DNA from: Chara braunii
Taxonomy: Eukaryota; Streptophyta; Charophyceae; Charales; Characeae
Reading direction: 5' to 3'
Assembly: GCA_003427395.1 (NCBI GenBank)
Contig: BFEA01000745.1
Location: 254,971-288,838 of the forward strand
DNA: 33,868 nt
In this document: piece after piece, positions 20,581 through 28,954 of the stretch
Numbering within the stretch: the first letter of the stretch is position 1
Layout: each line of letters starts with the position of its first letter
The notes under the pieces: generated by a model
What the model saw: the letters and a program-made list of their open reading frames with translations, nothing else
Database searches by the model: none
Told to the model about the DNA's origin: nothing
Made by a program: the position numbers and the translations under genes

Positions 20581-20593
20581 GGGGTGAGGGCGA
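20581..20593. repeat. Target-site duplication of LINE-B, right copy
   Basis: GGGGTGAGGGCGA, identical to 18615-18627. It adjoins the truncated 5' end of LINE-B. Confidence 0.93.
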
Positions 20594-21451
20594 ACTGGCG
20601 GACTTCAGACCGATACTCATGCATTTACAGGCGACAACGGAGTTGAGGGAAGGCTTGATATGGATGCCCTAACAGTGGTGGAAACTATCCCCTACGACCT
20701 GCTAGGAGGGGAGGTGGCAGCAAAATGGGTAGCTAGAAGCGCAACAATTGCAGTCAAAAGGGACGCCTTTGCTTGGAAGCCAGAATTCCTGGAGAAGAAG
20801 ATAGCATCGAAATGAACAGAAATCGACCTGGCTTTGCTAGGATCTTGAAGAGCTGAAGCTGCCAGGAAACAGAGAACCACACTGGCTCACACCTAATGGC
20901 GGAATGAGGGGAACGGAGACCGAAGAAGAAAACGAAGAGAGATCAAGTAAACCAGACAACCCCGGAACTCAGGATTACCTCATGGAACGTGAACGGGCTG
21001 GCAGGCATTCTGGACAACCAGGACAAATGGAATAACGTCACAATATACACAGGGTGGTTCGATAGTTCCCCACCAGACTTCATCTGCCTCCAAGAAACCC
21101 ACCTCACAGAATCCCAAGAACACCAGCAAACGAGGAGCAGGCGAACACAAAGGCTGCATCGAGTAAAGGAGGCATGGTGGGCACCAGCAGTCAGACCATA
21201 TTCAGCAGGAGTAGCCATTCTGCAGAACAGCAGCTCCGTAGTGGAAGGGAAGTTAATAGTGAGAGACACCCTAGTGGATACAACAGAAGGAAGATGGCCG
21301 AAGGTCAACTTTGACTTCCACGACAAGCCATACACACTGCTGGCAGTGCACTGTTCCAATGGATTCCATCAGAGGAGGACTAGAGTGGAGCGCATACAAG
21401 AGCTACTAGATTCGGACAGGCACCTGATAGTAGTGGGGGATTATAGTTGCG
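20594..21451 (+). pseudogene. LINE-A inverted 5' part: endonuclease N-terminal half
   Basis: After a poorly conserved lysine-rich region (KKKTKRDQ near 20923), the endonuclease starts with ELRITSWNVNGLAGILDNQ at 20965. FICLQETHLTE follows (catalytic Glu), then VAILQNSS, LLAVHC and HLIVVGDY near 21424-21444. This is the first half of an APE-type LINE endonuclease. It ends at 21451 and unrelated sequence follows. A TGA at 20905 lies upstream of the domain. The missing second half begins on the opposite strand at 18475. Confidence 0.87.
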
Positions 21452-22440
21452 GCACCTTAGTGCACGGACTTGTGCACGCGCAGCGCACAGGAAAAATTAA
21501 GGTAAAAAAAAAGAAAAGGGGTTCCGTAATTTCCTACGGCACCCTCCCTGGAAAAAATGTTCAACTCGCCGCGCGAGTTCGGAAATTGTCTGCGCTCCTT
21601 GGCCCTAAAAATTTTTTTTGGGCAAGGGTTGCCGAATTCTGAATTCTGCAGGCTGCTCCCCCACAAATTTCAAAATTGCTGATTATGAAAATAGGGCTCA
21701 TTGAGCCTCTAGGTTTTCCTTTTCGGGTGGGGTATGATAACTGGACTTCCCCTTTCCTTCTGCAAATCCCACACAGAGGTGGACAGATTTGCAAGAAGGG
21801 TATAATTGCCCAGTAGTGCCGTGCTCATGCTGTCTGGCAGATGGCACACGTAATGTTTGGTGAGTCCAGCCGACCACCAATATATGCTGAAGGTTTGGCA
21901 TTCAGGTTTGCATGTCGGCAGTTATGGGTTAGGATAAAGATGCCCATAGCTCTCTCGTTTTTTCTTTTTGTTTTCTTCTGAATACGTACAGTGGCGGTGA
22001 AGATGCCTGTAGCTCTCTCGTTTTTTCCTTTTTGTCCTCTTCTGAATACTGACAGTGGCCCAAGGGGCCTCTGGCCACTACTCACCACATCCTCAAAAGA
22101 CATACCATATGATGGTGTATGGTTCCATGTTTTAGCAGAAGATTCATTCAGATGTTATACATTCAGCGAGTACCACTGAGTGGTGGAGCTAGGCCCTGAA
22201 AATCACGTGGAGACACGAACAGGGTCTAGCTGAATTGGTGACCCATAACACCCGAGCTACAGACCTGAACTCGCCTCCACAGAATATATTGGTGGTCTGC
22301 TCCCACCTCTCTGATTGTGACGCGGCCACCCTGCTTGCTGAAGCGACGGTACTCAATGCCTCCACAATGTCGAAGTGCATTGTGGGAGTGGGAGTCATTT
22401 GAGTTACCTGCTGGGGGCCCTAAATTGACGAAAAGGGAAC
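21452..22440. other. Unassigned intron sequence with a 63-bp duplication
   Basis: No gene was recognised. The bases AAGATGCC(C/T)(A/G)TAGCTCTCTCG begin at 21937 and again at 22000, marking a 63-bp tandem duplication to 22062. GTGCAC/GCGCGC-type short palindromes occur at the start (21455-21490). Confidence 0.55.
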
Positions 22441-22446
22441 CCATTC

Positions 22447-22448
<2 letters not shown>

Positions 22449-22522
<74 letters not shown>
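22449..22522. repeat. (CT)n microsatellite
   Basis: About 37 uninterrupted CT units. Confidence 0.95.
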
Positions 22523-22525
<3 letters not shown>

Positions 22526-22565
22526 GCATGAATAAATGTTTTATTTGTTTTACTTCTTTTTTTTT

Positions 22566-22695
22566 CGCGCACCTGGCACACCTTCCACAGCGTGCGCACT
22601 GTGCACTGCGCACCGCACTGCGCACTGCGCACAGTGCGCGTGCTGTTCCAGCGCACAGCACACTGTGCACCTCACCGCCCCGCGCTGCGCACTGG
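22566..22695. repeat. TGCGCAC-rich repeat
   Basis: Dense, overlapping, self-complementary TGCGCA/GTGCAC words, for example CTGCGCACTGCGCACAGTGC, over about 130 bp, between T-rich stretches. The composition differs sharply from both flanks, and the words can fold on themselves. Confidence 0.75.
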
Positions 22696-23042
22696 TGCAC
22701 CGCAAGGATGGAATTTTTTGAATTCTTTTGTTTTTTTTTTATAAGTAATTTTGCACAAGGAGTGCTTGGTATGTCGTTTGGACCTCACCGGGGTGGGTTC
22801 ACCTTGGTGGGTATGGAGGCAACCCTGCCAGGGTCAAGCTACCTGGCGGGTAGCCTAGTTATCATTGACTAAAAATTAGAATGAATTCATAAATCATTTC
22901 AACGAAGGATTGCTGAGCATTAGGTAAGGAATGCCCATAACAATGCCTGGAACCCCTAGTTCATTTGCAGGGACTATCTTCCTCGTGGTCATGTGTTGAA
23001 GGCGGCAGACGTGCAATGGTTATCTCTAGGGATGGAGATCGG
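22696..23042. other. Unassigned intron sequence
   Basis: An A/T-rich start is followed by a GGTGGGT-rich stretch (about 22785-22860). No coding or mobile-element signal was recognised. Confidence 0.4.
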
Positions 23043-23436
23043 TTCTCCAGCAATTTTTGGTCTCTCTTTAGAAGAGGCACCTTTGTCCCAACATATACAG
23101 CCACAGCATTAACTTCGGTGGCGATACGTCTGACTTAGGAAACACGATCCTCAAGTTACTGTGTGGTATTCCCCGTTTGGATGTGGTAGTCCCTCTTTAG
23201 AGATGGCACCTTCGTCTCCCCAGAAAAAATATAGCCTGAGCATTAGCTTTGGTGGTGATCCATATGACTTACAAAAAATGATCTTCAAGTTGCTGAGCGG
23301 TATTCCCCTTCTGAATGTGGTAGTCCCTCTTTAGAGACAGTGCCTTCGTCTCCGCAGAAAAAGCAGCACCATTAGCTTTGGTGGCAATCCATATGACCTG
23401 TGAAACACTATCCTCGCCATGATGTGGTATTTCATT
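23043..23436. repeat. Three tandem copies of a ~130-bp unit
   Basis: The landmark CTCTTTAG starts at 23064, 23193 and 23327, and each copy continues with GGCACCTTcGTC..., a TTAGCTTTGGTGG-like box, ATCCATATGAC and a TGATGTGGTA/GAATGTGGTA box. Copies differ by substitutions and small indels. On the minus strand parts read as a plausible hydrophilic peptide (VRRIATEVNAVAVYVGTKVP), with stops in other copies, so it may be a decayed repeated coding exon; I do not recognise a family. Confidence 0.75.
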
Positions 23437-23575
23437 GTGCATGTGGCTCTGCTATGAAAAACCGGATGTTCAATTCAGCGAATTTCAATCTTTGATTGGC
23501 ATGGGTAAATGTTTCTGTTTCATGCAAAGAATTATTTATGCCACTAAAGACTTCTTTTCGATGATGGCATCACAG

Positions 23576-23701
23576 GCAAAGTCCGCAACTGAGACACCGG
23601 AGAATCCATGGCGGTTTCAAAACAGTGCCTTGTTTGCGAGGCTGGATAGCTTTCTGGAGCGATGCCATGACATCCTAGATCTGACACAGGCCATCTTGCA
23701 G
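23576..23701 (+). CDS. Dynein heavy chain, next tail-domain exon (partial gene)
   Basis: This 126-bp, 42-codon exon starts after an AG acceptor (gcatcacag, 23574-23575) and ends at CAG/gtagca (GT at 23702). Both ends are in phase 0. The residues PENPWRFQNSALFARLDSF, then ERCHDILDLT, fit the conserved dynein tail pattern that directly follows the YFEYK end of the exon at 2690-2809. The two exons together give 82 residues with no gap. The frame is undamaged although mobile DNA lies on both sides, which suggests selection. The continuation expected in the family (a KLEK..IGG-type segment) was not found before the window end. The donor GTAGCA is weaker than that of the first exon. Confidence 0.78.
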
Positions 23702-24357
23702 GTAGCATCAATCATTTCCTTCTCAAATGGTTCTCCAAATGACTTTTTTTGGGGAGGTAGAGGTTGGTTACATGGCCATAATGGATTCCAATAGGCGCTA
23801 TGCCACGCATCTATCAACTAAAAGAGCGCACTCTGCAAAACAAACGAGAAAAGTACTCAAGACAAACATGAAGCCTCTTTGATGATTTTTTCTTTTAGTT
23901 TCCTCTTTACTTTGCCTCTCACATGCGAGGCCCACCATGTACATGAAGTTGAGCGTAGAACATATATATTACTGAGTAGCTACAGTCTGTAGTTTTCAAT
24001 CTTCTTCAACCTCTATTTTGCCCCCCCCTTTGACCTCTCTGTCAATGAGACGTTGTTGAGATCCAAAGTTGGCAGGATACAAGGAAGACACTGGCTGTTC
24101 ACTCGCAAGTTTGATCATTGAGTTGTTTCATAAATTACGATATATTTTTCAATGTCTCCTTGCTTTCTATGAAGCATGCATCATCACTCATGTTCCTTGC
24201 ATGAAAATGCAATGATTCTCGAAATGATGGGTTCGGACTTAATTTGTATTTAGCTGTGTAAGGCATAACACACACGATTAAAGGAAGCAGATGGTTCGCG
24301 CTGATAGATGAGAAGTTCGGATGGGGGTGTAACAGGGGGGGGGGGGTTAGTCTTTGT
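23702..24357. other. Intron after the second dynein exon, unassigned
   Basis: A/T-rich sequence without a recognised gene. A 33-base stretch from 24199 resembles 26760-26792 (shared CATGAAAATGCAATGA), hinting at a dispersed short repeat. The run of nine G at 24340-24348 adjoins the next repeat block. Confidence 0.5.
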
Positions 24358-26260
24358 TAGTAGGTCAGAAGGGCGTGGCTGGGACGACGCAGGCCGGTGT
24401 TGGAGTGTTGCTCTGTAACCTGGGGGAGCGTGAGGCTTGGGAAGTTCTGTCGAGGGAGGAAGGCAGAACCAGTACGTTTGACGTAGCCGTTGCCGGGGTT
24501 CAATCCCTGTCACCTTGGGAACGTGCGGCTAATGGGAGTTGTCGAGGGAGGAAGGCACTCCTTACCGTCTATACTAGGCTGGTCGGTACCAGGGCATGAC
24601 GGTGCCCTGTAACCTTAGCATAGGAGGGTATGAGACCAGCTGTGTGTAGGATCGAGGACTGATTACGAGGCCTTTGGTCTTCTTCAACAGTTGTGTGGAA
24701 GGTCGCAAGTCGGTGGTTCCAGTTTGGATTTTTTTGCTTTCTTTTTTGTGTGTTATTCATGTCCTATCTTGTTTTTCGTAACCAATGGACTTTCAAACAA
24801 CCATAGGAATAGAGGTTGTGTGGGGGTCACCTGGGAGAGGACTGTGTCGTTACTAGTAAGTCAGGAGGGCGAGATTGGGCTGATGCACCAATCCGGTCGA
24901 CGTAGCCGTTGCTGGGGCTGTAGCCCTGTTACCTCAAGGGGTGTGCGGCTATTCGGGAGTTGTCGACGGTGGAAGGCACTCCTTGCCATCTGTACTAGGC
25001 TGGTCGGTACCGGGGATGTAGTGGGTCCCTGTAATCATAGCTATGGGGGTTTGAGATCAGCTGCGTTTAGGTACGAGGACTGAACGTGGGACTTTGGTTT
25101 GTCATCGTGGGTGAAGGGGATGGATGTATAGTTAGAAGGAGGGGTAGTTGGATGGTGTTCACGCATCCTGCTGGTGAGGAGAGCTAGCTAGTAGGATGGA
25201 ACTTGGGTTTCGCAGCAGCAGGGTAGGTAGCTCTGCTGTAATAAGTTGTGCCGGAAGAAGGAATGGGAGTAAAGGCAGATACTGGTTGTTTGATTCCCAT
25301 CTGATGAGCAGGAAGGGGAAGGTTGGTCCTAGGGACTGTTGGGTAGTGTGGTGGTGCTCGGGCAGAGGAGGGATTGGTGTACAGGGTGGTAGGTCTAACT
25401 AGAAGGGCGGGGTGGGGCGACAATGGCCGGTGCTGGAGCAGTTGCTCTGTAACCAGGGGGAGCTGGAGACTATTGGAGCTATGCCGAGTGGAAGGCATAA
25501 CCATCTTGTTCAACGTAGCTGATGCCGGGGCAGTGACCCTGTCACCTTTGGGGGCTTTGCAGCTAAGGAAGTTGTCGAGGGAGGAAGACACTTCCTGTCC
25601 GTCAGAACCAGTTCGGTCGGTACTGGGGCAGTTGGTGTTGCCCTGTCACCCTAGCAGGGGGGTATGAGATCTGGCAAGTTCTGGTACGAGGACTGAACGC
25701 CTGGGCAGCGGTCTTTCCTCTGTGGTGAGGGGAAAGAGATTTGCGTTTTCCTTTCTTCCTGTTTTTTCGGCTTATCAGATTGTTTCTTTCAGATTCTTAG
25801 TTCAGTTCTTGCGAAATTTTCATTGCACACATCGCATAGTCTTCTGAAAAAAAAAAAGAAGTCTTTCTCATTACCATCAAAGGACGATCCCTTCTCAGTT
25901 AATCCCCTGGATTCCAGGGTAATCAATGCTGGCAGGGGGCGGTTCTCTCAATTTTTGAGAATACCTTAGGATTCTGGGTACTTCTTGCAATTCATTCTAG
26001 GCTTCTTTGATGCTGTTATATTCATGGACCCACGGTTTTTCGATGCCAGAACGACGCTGGCCGGTGCTGGGGGGTTACCCTGTAACCTGTTGATAGCAGG
26101 AGCGTGCGGCCTGGTAGAGAGATCTGGGGATGCTTTGGGCCGGGCATTCCAAAGGAAAACCAAGGGTTGCTGTCGGGACAACGCTGGCCGGAGCTGGGGT
26201 GAGTTGTGTTGCCCTGTAACCTAGCAGGGTGGGGGTATGAGGCCTGGGAGAGCTCAGCAG
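24358..26260. repeat. Unclassified hierarchical repeat, about ten ~100-bp units
   Basis: A core like GGCCGGTGCTGGGG...CCCTGTAACCT...GTGCGGCT...GAGTTGTCGAGGGAGGAAGG recurs. The CCCTGTAAC-type landmark starts at 24411, 24505, 24605, 24924, 25027, 25445, 25537, 25641, 26078 and 26212. Units come in groups of about three, 92-104 bp apart, and the first three groups close with a GAGGACTGAA/GAGGACTGAT box (24655, 25075, 25687). The groups are separated by less related, G-rich sequence. Both strands have short open frames, none recognisable. I see no terminal repeats, tail or target duplication. Confidence 0.7.
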
Positions 26261-26456
26261 GGAATTAGACAGTGTTAGAGATTTTTTAGAGTGTTTTGTT
26301 GGGGATTCCAGGGATTCTGAGCATTCAAAGGACTTCTGTGGCTTTACCTAGCAATAGGTCAGCAGTATCCACGTTTTTCCTAAATTTTCTAGAATTTTCC
26401 TGAAATTTTCATAAGGTCTCATAAGTTCTCAGATTGTTCTTAGCTGAAGCCAGGTA
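26261..26456. other. Unassigned sequence
   Basis: T-rich sequence with repeated TTTTCCTnAAATTTTC-like words near 26375-26415. No gene was recognised. Confidence 0.4.
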
Positions 26457-26548
26457 ATGGCCCTGGTATTTCAAATCATTTGCATAATTCTACATGGGAC
26501 GCTGGACCCCCAGCACGTGTTGCTCCCCACGAATAGATTGGAGCTTTT

Positions 26549-26626
<78 letters not shown>

Positions 26627-26641
26627 AAGAAGAAGAAGAAG
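26457..26641 (+). mobile_element. LINE 3' end with poly-C/poly-A tail
   Basis: GGGACGCTGGACCC...GTGTTGCTCCCCACGAATAGA at about 26498-26540 is the shared LINE 3' block in plus orientation. It is followed by 31 C (26551-26581), 43 A (26582-26624) and an AGAAG run. The 5' edge is uncertain; no coding part remains. It lacks the hairpin present in the LINE-B type end and in this matches the copy at 1828-1902. Confidence 0.65.
26551..26624. repeat. Homopolymer pair: 31 C then 43 A
   Basis: Adjacent pure C and A runs. On the minus strand this is 43 T followed by 31 G, which can form G-quadruplexes. The exact lengths may be inflated or cut by sequencing and assembly. Confidence 0.85.
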
Positions 26642-26910
26642 ATGGGCAGCAAAAAATATCATAAGGAAATTGAACTGCTGCATGAAAGCCAACACCATGA
26701 ACAGCAGGACAGTATTAGCAGCACCCACACCCTTCCAAGTCCTGATAGAGCGTTTGCTGGCATGAAAATGCAATGAATTCTCAAAACAATGGGCAGCGGA
26801 AAAATATCATAAGGAAATTAAACTGCTACATGAAATCCAACACCATGAACAGCAGGACAGTATTAACAGCACCCACAGCCTTCAAGTCCTGAAAGAGCGT
26901 TTGGTAGAAT
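26642..26910 (+). repeat. 147-bp tandem duplication inside LINE-C linker
   Basis: ATGGGCAGC(A/G)(A/G)AAAATATCATAAGG begins at 26642 and again at 26789. The copies are similar over at least 110 bp (26642-26758 and 26789-26897). The second copy continues into the rest of LINE-C; the first abuts the poly-A tail of the LINE 3' end at 26457-26641. Confidence 0.8.
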
Positions 26911-27472
26911 GTGCCACAGGTGGCAAGGAATCCGTATGAGAGGATGGCCTTCAAGACATGGTACCAAAGGTACCATGAGCACCGCCTTATTCGGTCTGGC
27001 AAAGACCCGGGCCGGTTGGACAACAATTGAGGCTTTCACTGATCCGACAAGCCCGACGGGACAACCTGCCACTTCCACCCCCCACTGTGTCTATATCGTT
27101 TGAGACTTCTTCAAGAGCCTTTTCTCCTCACAGTGGAGGGAGCGTCACGGGACCATCACAAGGGGGAAGATTGAATCTTTCTACAGGCCCTGAACAAGCA
27201 GCTCTACCCCCAGCAACAGGCCCAACTTGACCTCCCCCTGAGAAAAGCAGAGATTTGGACCGCTCTTCTCCAGATGGAAGACGAAAGACCCCCGGAATAG
27301 ACGGCTTCCCCGAAGAACTTTCGGAACGTTCATGGTCCTTCATAGCTGAAGACCTCATGGGCTACTGTGAACAGGTATGGACAGAGGGTAGGATGGGGGA
27401 AACGGTGGGGCAAGGGGTCCTTCCTCTTCTCCATAAAAAGGGAGATAAACTGACATTAGGAACTATAGGCCA
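26789..27472 (+). pseudogene. LINE-C linker and start of reverse transcriptase
   Basis: Readable pieces in shifting frames: AAEKYHKEIKLLHE, then MAFKTWYQRYHEHRLI (26943), LNKQLYPQQQAQLDLPLR (about 27190-27245), PGIDGFPEEL (27290, the SGKDGL position of LINE-A), GVLPLLHKKGD and finally RNYRP-equivalent codons at 27458-27472. Each aligns by eye with the same region of LINE-A. At least two frameshifts and several stops are present, so it is inactive. Confidence 0.78.
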
Positions 27473-27759
27473 TAGCTACTGCAGGCTAACTTAGGCAGCG
27501 GTGAAGGAGGGTAAATCCTTCCTATTGGACGTAATCAATGCCGCCCTTCGGGCCTCCACACCCAAAGGGGAGGAGCGTGTGTGAGTACATATTGTATTCC
27601 TTTCTGACTTGCCAGGGGAATAGGAACCAAACTGATGCTCCCCAGAATGGAAAAGGAGGCAGAACCCTAAAGTTCTGTTTTTCAAAAAAAAAAAGAAAAA
27701 AAAGGAAAAATGAAAAATCATTCAAAATTTCAAAAATGAAAAAAAATGATCTATAGCCA
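27473..27759 (+). mobile_element. 287-bp poly-A insertion in LINE-C
   Basis: The insertion splits the reverse transcriptase motif that reads NYRP before and ITLL after. Eight bases, ATAGGCCA, occur at 27465-27472 and 27760-27767 as a target duplication. The last 80 bases are A-rich (27688-27750). A GATGCTCCCCAGAATGG block at 27633 recalls the LINE 3' end, so it is probably a severely truncated LINE. Confidence 0.75.
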
Positions 27760-27767
27760 ATAGGCCA

Positions 27768-27960
27768 ATTACTCTACTAATAGTTGTTTGCAAGATGTTG
27801 GCCAAGCCACTCGCTAACCGAATGCTCAATGTTATGGAATCCGTCATACACCCCACCCAAACCAGCTTCCTTCAAGGAAGGAGGATTCAGGACAACATCC
27901 TATCGGTACATGAGATGCTTAGGCTGGAAAGGATGTAGATATGTACCCGGCCCAAACACT
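27768..27960 (+). pseudogene. LINE-C reverse transcriptase, central fragment
   Basis: ITLLIVVCKMLAKPLANRM, then HPTQTSFLQGRRIQDNIL and a following MLRLER match the LINE-A stretch beginning ITLLTLAHNIVAKVLANRL and DQMGFIPGRFILDNV. The fragment ends in a stop near 27938. The next conserved block (the FDFEKAYD position) is missing before the LINE 3' end inserted downstream. Confidence 0.82.
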
Positions 27961-28120
27961 ACAGTAAACTCATACGATGGTACGAAAGCAAATCAAATTA
28001 GTCAGCAAGCATTCTACAGGAAACATATATGCACCAATTGAATGACTCCTAAGAAAGAGAAGCACGCTGGGCCTTTAATAGCACGAAGTCCGGCCAGCGT
28101 ACAGGACAACAACCTCTGCT

Positions 28121-28275
28121 TTGTATTGTAATATCTGGGATGCTGGACCCAGATTCCAGCAGGTGCAGCTCCCCACCAATAGATGGAGCCTTCATCTGAA
28201 GGACCACTTGAGGAGGCTGCTCTTATCACCTCCTCAAGTAACTCCCTCATGCGAAGTTAAAAAAAAAAAAGAAAC
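28121..28275 (+). mobile_element. LINE-B-type 3' end inserted in LINE-C
   Basis: GGATGCTGGACCCAGATTCC, then CAGCTCCCCACCAATAGATGG, a hairpin, AAGTTAAAAA and a 12-base A run. Order and spacing match the LINE-B 3' end, although the sequence differs. The element is cut to its last 150 bp. The exact left edge and target duplication could not be fixed. Confidence 0.72.
28206..28239 (+). other. 3'-end hairpin of the LINE copy at 28121-28275
   Basis: Arms ACTTGAGGAGG (28206-28216) and CCTCCTCAAGT (28229-28239) pair over 11 bp around a 12-nt loop, CTGCTCTTATCA. The LINE-B hairpin has a different stem but a similar loop (TTCTTACCA). Confidence 0.75.
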
Positions 28276-28954
28276 AAAAAAGGAGCACACAGGACCAAAA
28301 TAGAAGGAAGAGGAGGAATAACACAACCACACCAGTGCAGGCGTACGAGTACTCCCGAACTTGACCGACAGGTCGTTGAAATAATCTTGAAGTCCAATTA
28401 TCAGACCTTCCACTTACTGGTAAGCTAATCATTGCCAGTTGTTGCCAACATCGCATCCTGCTAATCATCTAGCAGCGCTGGCGGATGCGACCCTACGCCG
28501 CGTTTCTGCCGATCACCTACTGGCACTCATCAGGGGTCAGTGTCGGGAGGACGTTTTACTATCTCTATGGTACTGAATAGTGTTGTCAACAGTTCACATC
28601 ACACTTCTAACTGCCCCTTCCACACCAAAATAGGAAACACCAAATGCAACGTCCGAGAGAATAGACCCAGAATGAAGTCCATAAACATGCCCTAAGTCGA
28701 CTTTTGAGATCTAAACAAGTCCTACGTTAGAATAGGACCAACGAGACCAAACATCAGTGGTGCCGAGTTCCAAATCTCCTTTGAAAGTGGAGAGACCCAG
28801 TTCAGTCCAGAAAGTACTGGAAAGACAGTCTAAGCACGACGCGACCTTCATATAAAGACCTCTGACCATGTGGACTGGTTGTTCCTGAACCGCTGCCTGG
28901 CAAGAATGAACTTTGGACCGGTCTTCAGGTGACGGGTGGAAATCCTACACAGAA
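28276..28954. other. Unassigned sequence inside LINE-C
   Basis: By position this should hold the middle of the reverse transcriptase palm, but I find no readable match. It may be a heavily decayed segment or another insertion. Confidence 0.35.

Larger units (their letters stand above)
5574..21451 (-). mobile_element. LINE-A: minus-strand LINE with inverted 5' part, split by two insertions
   Basis: The 3' part reads leftward: endonuclease C-terminal half (18475-18071), linker (to 17796), reverse transcriptase (9238 onward), zinc-finger tail (to 6119), 3' UTR, poly-A (T run 5574-5583). The 5' part lies on the plus strand to its right (18476-18627 and 20594-21451) and ends inside the endonuclease at the codon where the minus-strand half begins. 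Without the gypsy element (9239-17795) and LINE-B plus one target copy (18628-20593), about 5.4 kb remains, a plausible near-complete LINE. Frameshifts and stops show it is old. No target duplication was found at its outer ends. Confidence 0.75.
2810..23575 (+). other. Dynein intron of 20,766 bp filled with mobile elements
   Basis: The interval is bounded by a GT donor at 2810 and an AG acceptor at 23574-23575, and both flanking exons are phase 0. Most of it is LINE-A (5574-21451) with a gypsy element and LINE-B nested inside. Smaller tandem repeats, microsatellites and possible LTR relics make up much of the rest. No other host exon was recognised within it, although a short exon could be missed by eye. 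Confidence 0.65.

Noticed and set aside
23043-26260. CRISPR-like spaced repeats.
   Set aside because: Units are long, diverged and without uniform spacers, and the DNA is eukaryotic.
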